Shown: in pieces, positions 55,956 to 64,000 of the stretch
How positions within the stretch are numbered: position 1 is the first letter of the stretch
Layout of the letters: each line of letters begins with the position of its first letter
Assembly: GCA_903845195.1 (NCBI GenBank)
Contig: CAIMWO010000062.1
Span: forward strand, 62,001-126,000
From: an uncultured Phycisphaerales bacterium
Lineage (GTDB): Bacteria > Planctomycetota > Phycisphaerae > WQYP01
Reading direction: 5' to 3'
DNA length: 64,000 bases
The notes under the pieces: model-generated
Told to the model about the DNA's origin: nothing
The model's database searches: none
Seen by the model: the letters and a program-made list of their open reading frames with translations, nothing else
Position numbers and translations under genes: made by a program

Positions 55956-56867
55956 TCAGTTTTTGGCGCGGGCGAAGCTGCTGATGCCGGGTTTGAACAC
56001 GACTTTGCCGTTGACGACGATGAGTTCCTCGTCGAGGAAGAATTTGACGGCTTTGCCGAGGGTTTCGGCTTCGAGGGCCAGGCCGCGTTCGCGGACTTCG
56101 TCGGCGGTGTCGGTGCCGACGTTGATGTGGAAGACATCCTGCAGAATGATTGGGCCTTGATCGAGTTGCTCAGTGACGAAGTGAGCCGTGCAGCCGGTGA
56201 CGCGCATGCCGGATTCCCATGCCTGGCGGTAGGGATTGGCACCGGGGAAGAACGGGAGCAGGGAGGGGTGAATATTGATGATGCGGTGGGGAAATGCGTC
56301 GACGATGTCTTTGGAGAGAATCTGCATATAGCGGGCGAGAACGATCAGGTCCGGCTTGAGCTCGCGGAGTCGGCCCAGCAGCCAGGTCATATGGCTACTC
56401 TTGTTTTCCGGAGTGGGACCGGAGGGTTGGCATTCAAACGGCAATCCTGCTTTGTCCGCCTGTGGTTTGAGCGTGGGGTGGTTGGCGAGGATGGAGAGGA
56501 CATCGCCGTTGAAGCCGGGGGCCGCGGCCATGTTCAGGAGTGTGTCGAGGCAATGGGGTTCTTTTGAAGCGAGCAGGACGATGCGTTTGGATTTGGCCTG
56601 GCGTTGCAGGGAGACTTTGACTTCCATGCCGATCTTCTGGCCGAGGGCCAGCAGACCGGTGATGAGTTCATCGAGGGAGAGAGTCATGTCGCGGATGTCG
56701 ACGAGCATGTCCATGACGAACATGCCGGCGACGACGCGCTGTTCCATGTCTTCGATGTTGATGCCGCGCTCGGCGACGTAGGTCGCGAACTGGGCGACGA
56801 CGCCCTTCTGGTCACGGCCTTGAACGGAGATGACGGCGAGAACTTTTTCGGGAGTGTTGTTGCTCAT
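55956..56867 (-). CDS. purU: Formyltetrahydrofolate deformylase
   Basis: A 303-residue enzyme: N-terminal ACT-type region (GRDQKGVVAQFATYVAERG), then a formyltransferase-type domain with IINIHPSLLPFFPGANPY and GCTAHFVTEQLDQGPII. It releases formate from formyl-THF to balance one-carbon pools. ATG at 56867 lies ten bases after the ROK gene stop, so the two probably share a transcript. Confidence 0.94.
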   Translation of the reverse strand: MSNNTPEKVLAVISVQGRDQKGVVAQFATYVAERGINIEDMEQRVVAGMFVMDMLVDIRDMTLSLDELITGLLALGQKIGMEVKVSLQRQAKSKRIVLLASKEPHCLDTLLNMAAAPGFNGDVLSILANHPTLKPQADKAGLPFECQPSGPTPENKSSHMTWLLGRLRELKPDLIVLARYMQILSKDIVDAFPHRIINIHPSLLPFFPGANPYRQAWESGMRVTGCTAHFVTEQLDQGPIILQDVFHINVGTDTADEVRERGLALEAETLGKAVKFFLDEELIVVNGKVVFKPGISSFARAKN

Positions 56868-56877
56868 AGTAAGGCCA

Positions 56878-57894
56878 TTATCGTCCAAGTGGGAGAAGTT
56901 CTCCACGGTCCGCGGCAAATCTTGCGACTCCGGCCGCGCCGATGCATCCGGAATCATTGCCCAGTCGAGCGATGGCGATGGTCGCTTTTTGCGGCGACAT
57001 CTTCCACCAGAGCTTCCGAATATGCTTTTGAACGGCTGTCAGCAGGAATTTGCCGGATGCTGCCATTCCCCCGCCCAAGACGATCATTTCTGGGTCGATA
57101 ACGTGGGTGACGTTAATGCAGGCGATGGCGATGTAGCGGCAGGCATCTTCCCATATTTCCACGGCCAGCTGGTCTCCGGCGCGGGCATGGTGGTCTATGT
57201 CGGCGGCGGAAATTTCGCCATTGGCCGCCAAAACCTTGCCCAGCGAAGAGGTGCGACGCAGCTTCGGCGATCCCCGCAGCATCTCCGTTGCCTTGCGACC
57301 GATGTAGCCGGCAGAGCAATATGTTTCCAGGCAGCCGTGCTGTCCGCACCCGCAGGCATTTCCGCCGGGAACGACGATGGTGTGGCCGATCTCGGCGGCG
57401 AAGTCGCATGCCCCGCGAACCACCGCGCCGCGATAGACCAATCCGCCGCCAATGCCGGTACCCAGCGTGATCATGAAAAGGGTTTCAAGGTTGCGATTCT
57501 TGCCCGCGCCCGCCCAATACTCGCCAAAGGCCGCGGCATTGGCATCATTTTCCAGCACCGCCGGCAATTTCAGGCCACGGCTGATCCTGGCTCGCAGCGG
57601 CACATCTTTCCAGAGCGGGAGGTTGGCGGCACGGTGGAGAATCCCTTTATCTAGGAACGCCTGGCCCGGCGCCGCCACACCCGCGGCCACGATTTGCCGG
57701 CGATTCACCTTGGCGAGCGTGATCGCCTGTTCCGCAGCGGCAATCATGCGGGCGATGACGTTGTCCGGTGCACGTTCCTTCGGCGTATCTCCCGTAGGTA
57801 CGGTGATGTGAGCAAGTAGTTGCCCATTGTTATTGGTCACACCGGCTTTGAGGTTTGTTCCGCCGAGATCGATACCGATGTAGAAACTGGACAT
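56878..57894 (-). CDS. ROK-family sugar kinase (glucokinase-like)
   Basis: A 338-residue ROK protein. ATP motif GIDLGGTNLKAG, catalytic region LENDANAAAFGEYW, GTGIGGGLVYRG, and the zinc motif CGCGQHGCLETYCSA (C-x-C-G-x2-G-C-x-E). No DNA-binding N-terminus, so it is a kinase rather than a repressor, probably for glucose. GGGAGG supports the start at 57894. It precedes purU. Confidence 0.92.
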   Translation of the reverse strand: MSSFYIGIDLGGTNLKAGVTNNNGQLLAHITVPTGDTPKERAPDNVIARMIAAAEQAITLAKVNRRQIVAAGVAAPGQAFLDKGILHRAANLPLWKDVPLRARISRGLKLPAVLENDANAAAFGEYWAGAGKNRNLETLFMITLGTGIGGGLVYRGAVVRGACDFAAEIGHTIVVPGGNACGCGQHGCLETYCSAGYIGRKATEMLRGSPKLRRTSSLGKVLAANGEISAADIDHHARAGDQLAVEIWEDACRYIAIACINVTHVIDPEMIVLGGGMAASGKFLLTAVQKHIRKLWWKMSPQKATIAIARLGNDSGCIGAAGVARFAADRGELLPLGR

Positions 57895-57960
57895 GCACGC
57901 CTCCCATTTCGATGGACCCGTGTTGCGAGCCTCAATACCCCTGATGGATACGTAATGCAA

Positions 57961-58164
57961 TTGTCTTGTTCCGGCAATTCCGGATAAATCGGTTCACCGA
58001 GGGCAAAAAGTGGCTTCTAAGGCCTGATAATTCCATTATTTACGATGAGTTGGTGAAAAAATCTACAATTCCAGATAGAAAAGGCTGGATTTTCAACAAG
58101 AAAAGGAGTAAAAGGTCCAGTACTAGGCTAACTTTACTGAGTCCTTTTTTTGAAGGGTTCGCTC
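57961..58164. other. AT-rich intergenic region upstream of hppA
   Basis: About 200 bases, clearly richer in A and T than the surroundings, between the divergent ROK and hppA genes. No convincing promoter pair could be fixed, and no reliable small gene was seen. Likely holds promoters for both directions. Confidence 0.5.
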
Positions 58165-60852
58165 ATGACTGGTTTCCATCTACGGGCGTGGCGGTTCTGC
58201 CGTAGGAACTCGCTCGCTGTCCTGACAGTACTCATGCTACTGGGCCTCTCGGCTACCGTGGTCAACGGTGCCGTAGCGCCAGGCGTCCCGCCATTCCCCG
58301 AAGCCAAGGTAGACGCGGCTCCGGCGGATCCTGCGGCCCCTGCGGTAGTAGCGACTCCAGCCCCTGCGATTGTAGCGGAACCGGCGGCCAAGGAGGCCTT
58401 CGTACCCTTCCGGCCGATCACGTCCGACAAGTTCAGCTCGGCTGAGCGTATCTCCCTCTTCGTCGTCATGGGGATCGCGGTGGCCGGTCTGCTCTATGCC
58501 TTAATGCTGGCTAAGCAGGTCAAGGCGGCTGATCAAGGCACCAAGAAGATGCAGGAAATTGCTGCGGCCGTCCGCGAAGGCGCCAACGCTTACTTGGCCG
58601 CCCAGTTCCGCAAGATTGGACCGCTGATCGTCGTGATCACGGCGATCCTGTACTTCACCACCTCCGGCGCTGACAGCCAGTGGTTCAAGTTCGGCCGCGC
58701 TGGTGCGTTTCTCGTCGGTGCGTTGTTCAGCTGGTGCGTCGGGTTTGTCGGCATGCGTCTGGCCACCACCGGTAACCTTCGCGTTGCTGCGGCCGCCACG
58801 AAGAGCTACGGCGAAGCCATGCAGCTTGGCTATCGTACCGGTACTGTTACGGGCATGCTGACGGACGGCCTGGGCCTCCTCGGCGGCACGTTGATTTTCA
58901 TGATCTACGGCGTGGAAGCCTATGAAGCCCTCCTGGGTTTCGGCTTCGGCGGCACGTTGCTGGCCCTGTTCATGCGTGTCGGCGGCGGCATCTACACCAA
59001 GGCCGCGGACGTCGGCGCCGACCTGGTCGGTAAGATTGAAAAAGATATTCCCGAAGATGATCCCCGTAACGCCGCGACCATCGCGGACAACGTGGGCGAC
59101 AACGTCGGCGATTGTGCCGGTATGGCCGCCGACATCTTCGAGTCTTATGAAGTGACCATCGTTGCGGCCATGATCCTCGGTGCGGCCACCTTCGGCCACA
59201 AGGGCGTCATGTTCCCGCTGCTCGTCCGAGGCATCGGCGTGCTCGGCTCGATCATCTCCACCTACACCGTCAAGGCCGGCGCTGATGACACCTCCGATAC
59301 CGCCCTCAAGAGCGTTCACCGCGGATTCTGGATCGGTTCGTTCATCTCGGTCGTGGGCTTCGTGGTCCTCGGCATGTTCTACCTCAAGTTCTCGCCGGAA
59401 TACCTCAAGGAAAATGGCATGGCCGCCGCGGGTTTCCCGCATGACGGTCTTAACACTGGCTGGTACATGATTGCCGGCTCGGACATTCGCCCGGCCTTGA
59501 CCTGCCTCATCGGCGTGGTTCTGGCGATCGTTCTCAACAAGGTCACCAGCTACTACACGCACACCTCGCACGCTCCTGTGAAGGGCCTGGCCAAGGCTTG
59601 CCAGACGGGTCATGCGACGAACATCATCGAAGGTTTCGCGGTTGGTTATGAATCCACCGTGGTGACCATGCTGGTGATCGTGGTTTCGATCTTCCTCTCG
59701 GTGCTCTGCTACTGGGGTCTGCCCGGTACGTTTATCGCGTACGGCGTGGCCATGACCGGTATCGGCATGTTGACCCTGACGGGCAACACGATCTCGATGG
59801 ACGTGTTCGGCCCGGTGGCCGACAACGCCAACGGCATCGGCGAAATGGGCTATGACCGCAAGGAAATGGGCGAAACCAACTACAAGCGGGCTCGCCAGAT
59901 CCTGGCCGACCTCGACGCCGTGGGTAACACCACCAAGGCCGAGACCAAGGGCATCGCCATCGGTTCGGCGGTTATCGCGGCCGTGTCGCTCTTTGCCAGC
60001 TTCATCGCAGTGATCGCGGTGGGCAACGAAGCGGACATTCCGAAGATGACCTCGGACCAGTACACGTACTTCTCGCAGCAACTGACCGTCGCTCAGCCGA
60101 TGGTGCTGATCGGTCTGTTGATCGGCGGGGCGGTACCGTTCCTGTTCAGCTCGATGCTGATCCGTGCGGTAGGCCGTGCGGCCTTCTACATCGTCAAGGA
60201 ATGCCGCGTGCAGTTTAAGGACAAAGAAATCTGGGCCGGCACCAAGAAGCCGGATTACGGTCGCGTGGTCGATATCTGCACCAGCACCGCTCAGAAAGAA
60301 CTCGTCGGCCCCGGCCTGCTGGCCATCCTCACCCCGATCACGGTCGGCATGCTGCTTGGACCTTACGCCCTCGGCGGCTTCCTGGCGGGCATGATCGTTA
60401 CCGGCCAGTTGCTTGCGGTGTTCATGTCGAACGCAGGCGGCGCCTGGGACAATGCCAAGAAGATGATCGAAGACGGCATCTACGGTGGCAAGGGCTCCGA
60501 AGCCCACAAGGCGTCGGTGACCGGTGACACGGTCGGCGATCCGCTGAAGGATACGGCCGGTCCCGCCGTGAACCCGCTGATCAAGGTGATGAACATGGTC
60601 AGCGTGCTCAGCCTGGGCATGGTGCTTAGCTACAACGTGATGGGCATCCATCCCAACACCCAAGGCAAGACTCCGGCGGAATGGGCCACGAACCTTCCGA
60701 CGAATTGGATTGTCGGCCTGATTATTGCCGTGGTCTGCGTTGCGGCATTGGTTTGGGCTGTACTCCAGTCCAAGCGGGAATCCGGCGACTTTGTCGCTCC
60801 GGAGTCCGCTGGTTCCGAGGCAAAGTCCGAGGAAAAAGAACTGGTCCACTAA
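58165..60852 (+). CDS. hppA: Membrane-bound pyrophosphatase, potassium-independent type
   Basis: An 895-residue ion-pumping pyrophosphatase. Pyrophosphate-binding acidic blocks are KAADVGADLVGKIEKDIPED and IADNVGDNVGDCAGMAADIF, and again CDTVGDPLKDTAGP-like near the end. At G587 the motif GNTTKAET has Lys and Thr at the positions that mark potassium-independent forms. An N-terminal extension of about 85 residues (a signal-like helix plus an Ala/Pro-rich linker) precedes the first core helix. GAAGGG precedes the ATG at 58165. A perfect terminator follows. Confidence 0.95.
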   Translation: MTGFHLRAWRFCRRNSLAVLTVLMLLGLSATVVNGAVAPGVPPFPEAKVDAAPADPAAPAVVATPAPAIVAEPAAKEAFVPFRPITSDKFSSAERISLFVVMGIAVAGLLYALMLAKQVKAADQGTKKMQEIAAAVREGANAYLAAQFRKIGPLIVVITAILYFTTSGADSQWFKFGRAGAFLVGALFSWCVGFVGMRLATTGNLRVAAAATKSYGEAMQLGYRTGTVTGMLTDGLGLLGGTLIFMIYGVEAYEALLGFGFGGTLLALFMRVGGGIYTKAADVGADLVGKIEKDIPEDDPRNAATIADNVGDNVGDCAGMAADIFESYEVTIVAAMILGAATFGHKGVMFPLLVRGIGVLGSIISTYTVKAGADDTSDTALKSVHRGFWIGSFISVVGFVVLGMFYLKFSPEYLKENGMAAAGFPHDGLNTGWYMIAGSDIRPALTCLIGVVLAIVLNKVTSYYTHTSHAPVKGLAKACQTGHATNIIEGFAVGYESTVVTMLVIVVSIFLSVLCYWGLPGTFIAYGVAMTGIGMLTLTGNTISMDVFGPVADNANGIGEMGYDRKEMGETNYKRARQILADLDAVGNTTKAETKGIAIGSAVIAAVSLFASFIAVIAVGNEADIPKMTSDQYTYFSQQLTVAQPMVLIGLLIGGAVPFLFSSMLIRAVGRAAFYIVKECRVQFKDKEIWAGTKKPDYGRVVDICTSTAQKELVGPGLLAILTPITVGMLLGPYALGGFLAGMIVTGQLLAVFMSNAGGAWDNAKKMIEDGIYGGKGSEAHKASVTGDTVGDPLKDTAGPAVNPLIKVMNMVSVLSLGMVLSYNVMGIHPNTQGKTPAEWATNLPTNWIVGLIIAVVCVAALVWAVLQSKRESGDFVAPESAGSEAKSEEKELVH

Positions 60853-60895
60853 GACTCAGGACACCAGGTTCGCGTAAATTGAATAATGAAGTCTC

Positions 60896-60925
60896 AGCCC
60901 CGGCTCTCGAGCCGGGGCTTCTCTT
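60896..60925 (+). terminator. Terminator of hppA
   Basis: A perfect 10-bp stem AGCCCCGGCT / AGCCGGGGCT with a 4-base loop, followed by a pyrimidine-rich stretch. Confidence 0.8.
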
Positions 60926-61027
60926 TGGTACCGGCATTGGCGCGGACGCCTCTCCCACGGTTGGCCTCCTCGCATTGCTCCGATTCCCCTTGTACCATTA
61001 CTTTGGTACTTGAAACGGAGCATATGC

Positions 61028-61825
61028 ATGCCAACCATCGGATTCATCGGCGCCGGCAATATGGCCGAGGCCATTGCACGCGGACTTCTCCGCGCAGCAC
61101 TATTTTCCCGCGAGCAGATCGTCGCTATCGATCCCAACCCCGACCGGCAACGGGTTTTCAACGAAGAACTGGGGATTCGGTGCAATGGCGGCAAGTCGCC
61201 GGCGATCTGCGATGTGGTCGTGCTGGCGGTAAAACCTTTCGTGGTCGGAGAGGCGCTCAGTGCCATCAAGTCCAGCCTGCGCCCCGATGCCTTGGTTATT
61301 TCGATCGCGGCGGGCATTTCGTGCAAGTTCATCGAAAGCACGGCAGGGGGGCAACCACGGGTCATTCGGGTGATGCCAAATACGCCAATGCTGGCGGGCA
61401 AGGGCATGTCGGCCATCGCCAAGGGCACGTATGCCACGGATAATGACGTCGTCATGGCCGATCGCATTTTCTCCGCCGCCGGCAAGACCGTACGTGTCAG
61501 TGAAGAGACGATGGATGCGGTCACGGCGGTATCCGGCAGCGGACCGGCATACATTTTCTACCTGACCGAAGCGCTGGCCGCCGCGGGAAAGGCTGCGGGG
61601 CTCAATGATACGCAAGCCGCACAACTGGCCCGCGAGACGGTCATCGGTGCTGCGGCACTGCTGGAGCAGTCCAAGGACGCTCCTACAGAACTGCGGCGGA
61701 AAGTGACGACGCCCAACGGCACCACGCAGGCGGCCATCGAAACGCTCGAGGCGGGCGATTTCATCGGATTGATGACCAAAGCCATCACCGCGGCGGCCAA
61801 ACGTTCGAAGGAACTCGGCAAGTAA
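61028..61825 (+). CDS. proC: Pyrroline-5-carboxylate reductase
   Basis: A 265-residue enzyme for the last step of proline synthesis. NADPH motif TIGFIGAGNMAEAIARGL, VIRVMPNTPMLAGKGM, AVSGSGPAYIFYL, and the C-terminal block TTPNGTTQAAIE, where many members have GGTT. ATG at 61028 has CGGAG before it; a TTG six codons earlier is less likely. The next gene follows 30 bases downstream. Confidence 0.95.
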   Translation: MPTIGFIGAGNMAEAIARGLLRAALFSREQIVAIDPNPDRQRVFNEELGIRCNGGKSPAICDVVVLAVKPFVVGEALSAIKSSLRPDALVISIAAGISCKFIESTAGGQPRVIRVMPNTPMLAGKGMSAIAKGTYATDNDVVMADRIFSAAGKTVRVSEETMDAVTAVSGSGPAYIFYLTEALAAAGKAAGLNDTQAAQLARETVIGAAALLEQSKDAPTELRRKVTTPNGTTQAAIETLEAGDFIGLMTKAITAAAKRSKELGK

Positions 61826-61849
61826 CCACTGACCTCTGACGACTGGCCA
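61826..61849. repeat. Heptamer array between proC and the PTPS gene (word CCACTGA)
   Basis: CCACTGA, CCTCTGA, CGACTGG, then CCA. It starts right after the proC stop and supplies most of the spacer before the next ATG. Confidence 0.75.
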
Positions 61850-61855
61850 GGAATC

Positions 61856-62248
61856 ATGTTCGCCATCGAAGTTCAAACGGTTTTCACTGCCACGCATGCG
61901 CTGCGTCTAGTCGGCGGGGGCGTCGAACCTTCCCATGCGCATGATTTTCAGGTAACTGTTCGCATCGTTGCCGAGCGGCTCGATGCCCTGCAAACCGTCG
62001 TGGACTTCCATGCGGTGGAAAAGGTGCTCGACGGCATCGTCGCGCCGTGGCGTGGACGTCATCTGAACGAGATCGAGCCGTTCATTTCCGAAGTGAACCC
62101 TTCCGCCGAGCGGATCGCCGAGCGCATCGGACGGTTGATGCTGGCCCCGCTGGAGACTTTCGAGGGCGAAGCGTCGCGCGGCCTGCGTCTGGCGGAAGTG
62201 CGGGTCACGGAAGCCGCAAGCTGTCTGGCGATCTGGTCTCCGGTTTGA
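61856..62248 (+). CDS. 6-pyruvoyltetrahydropterin synthase-like protein (PTPS-III pattern)
   Basis: A 130-residue T-fold protein. Zinc ligands are H14 (FTATHAL), H27 and H29 (PSHAHD). The position that is a catalytic cysteine in QueD/PTPS-II is missing; instead E24-x2-H27 is present, the PTPS-III pattern linked to folate synthesis in place of FolB. The start is ATG at 61856; the Shine-Dalgarno-like AGGA lies in the repeat spacer. It is downstream of proC. Confidence 0.75.
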   Translation: MFAIEVQTVFTATHALRLVGGGVEPSHAHDFQVTVRIVAERLDALQTVVDFHAVEKVLDGIVAPWRGRHLNEIEPFISEVNPSAERIAERIGRLMLAPLETFEGEASRGLRLAEVRVTEAASCLAIWSPV

Positions 62249-62787
62249 GGGGGCGATCAGGTCGTTTTCTTCTCGTGCTTCGTCCGATAACCACCACAAA
62301 ACATGTCGATCCGTCAATTTGGCGGCGTAAGAAACGGACATAATTGCGCGAAATCTTTCGGGGGAGGAAGGTCCGAGAACGCGCGCTGTCCGATAAATAC
62401 TCCGCTTTTACTGACCCCTGCTTCAGCATTACCCGGACGTAAGATTACCCGCAGAAATCGCTCAAAACACGCATTTTCGGCCTCAAGATTTCATGTCTGG
62501 GCTTCCGAATATCACACCCGTGACGGTGATGCGTCCGGACCCAAGGATGCGGTCCGTACGCGACTGGCTCTCACCTCACGTACTGAGTCTTCATGGTCTT
62601 TTTGGGCTTGGTCCCGGGAGGTCGACAGAAAAGGCACACGCCCTGTTAAGTGTTCCGGACGGGCGTGGACTCATGATTTGCGGAACGCAGAACGGATTGC
62701 CGTCATCCTTCCCGGTCATGGCCCTCCACGGATGAGAGGGTCAGCAGGGATTTAAACACGGGATGACATTTTTCACGGAGGATTCTC
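62249..62787. other. Intergenic leader of the flagellin gene
   Basis: About 540 bases without a credible gene. A CCGATAA-like box occurs at about 62283 and 62387 but without a convincing -35 partner. No strong sigma-54 site was found. A GGAGG lies just before the flagellin ATG. The length fits a regulated leader. Confidence 0.5.
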
Positions 62788-64000
62788 ATGTCTCGTATCA
62801 ATACCAACATTTCTTCGCTTATTGCTGTCAACACGTTGAACAAGAACAACAGCGCACTGCAGACATCGCTGCAGCGGCTGTCCACCGGATACCGCATCAA
62901 CTCCGGCAAAGATGATCCCGCCGGCTTGATCGCCAGCGAAAATCTCCGCGCGGAGCAAACCGCAACTTCCACCGCCATCAGCAACGCCCAGCGCGCCGAC
63001 AACATCATTGGCACCGCTGAAGGTTCGCTCTCAGAAGTGTCCAACCTGCTGGTCAGCCTGCAGGGTCTGGTGGGCACCGCGGCCAATAAGGCCGGCTTGA
63101 GCCAGGACGAAAAAGACGCCAATCAGCTTCAGGTCGATTCGATTCTGAGCACCATCAACCGCATCTCCAACAGCGCGTCATTCGAAGGCACCAAGCTGCT
63201 CAATGGCACGTACGACTACACCACGTCGGGCCTGGGCGCCACGTCGGCCTTCACGGCCATCAACATCAACAGCGCCAAGGTCGGCAACACGACGCTCTCG
63301 GTCAGTGTCGGCGTTATTCAGTCCGCACAGACCGGTCAGCTTAACTTCACCGGCTCCAGCACCGGCCTCAACGGCGCCGCCGCCATCGCCATTGCCGGCA
63401 ACAAGGGCACCGTGCAGCTCTCATTCGCCAGCTCCACCAAGAGCTCGGCCGTGGTGGCATCCGTCAACCAGTTCAAGGACTCCACAGGCGTCCAGGCTGT
63501 GCTTTCGACAGACAACAAGTCCGTCGTTTTCACGTCCACGGGTTACGGTGCATCGCAGTTTGTCAGCATCTCGTCGAACAGCTCGTCGGCCTTCTCCACG
63601 AAGGATGTCAATAACGTAGCGAACACGACCGATTACGGCCGCAATGCGACCGTCTCGGTCAACGGCACCGCCGTGCAGTCCGACGGGCTGAACGTCAAGG
63701 CCGTGTTTGGCGACCTGCTCGACGTGAATTTCACGCTCAATTCCGCCATCAACACCAATGGTTCCTCGAAGACGTTCGGAATCACCGGCGGCGGGGCGAC
63801 CTTCAGCCTCGGGGCCCAAGTCAACACCGCCAATACGGCGTCCATCGGCATCGCGTCGGTGAACACCGCCAGCCTTGGCAAATACGTTTCCAACGGTGCA
63901 GTCTTGACGCTCTCCGATCTGGGTTCGGGCAAGCTCGCCGCCGTCAACAACGGCGACAGCAACCTGGCTCAGCAGATCGTGAACCAGGCGATCAAGGATG
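62788..64000 (+). CDS. fliC: Flagellin, N-terminal part (cut by window edge)
   Basis: About 404 residues are visible, open to the right edge. It begins MSRINTNISSLIAVNTLNKN, the flagellin D0 helix, followed by LQRLSTGYRINSGKDDPAGL and the D1 helix. After NRISNSASFEGTKLLNG a beta-rich, Ser/Thr-rich region begins, corresponding to the exposed D2/D3 domains. GGAGG precedes the ATG at 62788. The C-terminal D1/D0 part lies outside the window. Confidence 0.95.
   Translation, partial: MSRINTNISSLIAVNTLNKNNSALQTSLQRLSTGYRINSGKDDPAGLIASENLRAEQTATSTAISNAQRADNIIGTAEGSLSEVSNLLVSLQGLVGTAANKAGLSQDEKDANQLQVDSILSTINRISNSASFEGTKLLNGTYDYTTSGLGATSAFTAININSAKVGNTTLSVSVGVIQSAQTGQLNFTGSSTGLNGAAAIAIAGNKGTVQLSFASSTKSSAVVASVNQFKDSTGVQAVLSTDNKSVVFTSTGYGASQFVSISSNSSSAFSTKDVNNVANTTDYGRNATVSVNGTAVQSDGLNVKAVFGDLLDVNFTLNSAINTNGSSKTFGITGGGATFSLGAQVNTANTASIGIASVNTASLGKYVSNGAVLTLSDLGSGKLAAVNNGDSNLAQQIVNQAIKD

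Noticed and set aside
58501..60849. Long minus-strand open frame opposite hppA
   Set aside because: Shadow of the pyrophosphatase gene; low-complexity composition rich in His, Arg and Gly.
62280..62395. Sigma-28 promoter from two CCGATAA-like boxes
   Set aside because: No TAAA-type -35 element at the right distance for either box.
62630..62650. Sigma-54-like site upstream of flagellin (GGCAC..CTGTT)
   Set aside because: The -12 GC dinucleotide is replaced by GT, so the match is too weak.

Overview
The window reads as a GC-rich chromosomal segment of a free-living, flagellated planctomycete, most likely class Phycisphaerae. The inference rests on content: MoxR/DUF58/von Willebrand membrane clusters, a menaquinone futalosine-pathway enzyme (MqnE), a membrane pyrophosphatase, an STN-domain exported protein, a flagellin, and housekeeping genes dispersed among unrelated neighbours. 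No rRNA, tRNA, phage, integrase, transposase or CRISPR array was seen.

Layout. 1-2.5 kb: a SNF2-type helicase (cut by the left edge) and a PtsN-like EIIA, both minus. 2.6-10.2 kb: MoxR, DUF58, BatA-like and a 1004-residue VWA membrane protein, plus strand. 10.2-14.4 kb: a polytopic membrane protein, moaA, a Wzz-like anchored protein, moaC. 14.5-17.4 kb (minus): rho, a GDPD phosphodiesterase, rpsR, a 7Fe ferredoxin. 17.7-23.9 kb: gyrB, arfB (minus), argB, argF, rph. 23.9-26.2 kb: a soluble histidine kinase with an NtrC-type regulator. 26.4-34.8 kb: modA-modB, ald, a membrane C39-like peptidase, a large-loop ABC exporter, pyrC, a NYN protein. 34.9-37.7 kb (minus): a thioredoxin interrupted by an MshEN-like domain, a PuuD-like hydrolase, an STN protein. 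37.9-48.7 kb: scpA, a large coiled-coil membrane protein, a lipoprotein, mqnE, a DUF2127-type protein, ribE-pdxA, a methyltransferase, a Gfo/Idh oxidoreductase. 48.8-52.7 kb: a membrane protein, an unusual 1-kb noncoding region, comM. 52.8-62.2 kb: an exported protein, a DCC protein, mobA, a methyltransferase, a ROK kinase with purU, hppA, proC, a PTPS-III-like enzyme. 62.8-64 kb: flagellin, cut by the right edge.

The most striking feature is not a gene. More than twenty short tandem arrays built from 7-base units (some 8 or 10) lie across the window. The words differ (AATTCAG, ACGATGA, CACCAAGG, CAATGAC, GTCTACC, CTCAAGA, ACTAAGG, CGGCCCA, AAGCAAG and others), but the architecture is shared: about 3-5 imperfect units, one word recurring at distant loci, sometimes two arrays facing each other as a large hairpin, and often touching a gene end. 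Six arrays lie in frame inside genes (a membrane protein, moaA, moaC, pdxA, a Gfo/Idh oxidoreductase, a methyltransferase), where they appear to add loops. For the words whose reverse strand would give stop codons (AATTCAG, CTCAAGA), only the open orientation is seen inside genes. A small inverted-repeat element of 126 bp sits between two units of one array. Other dispersed elements are a 27-bp REP-like palindrome in three identical copies, a multi-hairpin GC-rich element, and about eleven A-tracts phased near the helical repeat.

Functional links: moaA, moaC, mobA, modA and modB point to molybdenum cofactor use (no modC seen here); argB and argF to arginine synthesis; ribE, pdxA, purU and the PTPS-III-like protein to cofactor and one-carbon metabolism. 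All functions are inferred from motifs read by eye; no database search was possible.
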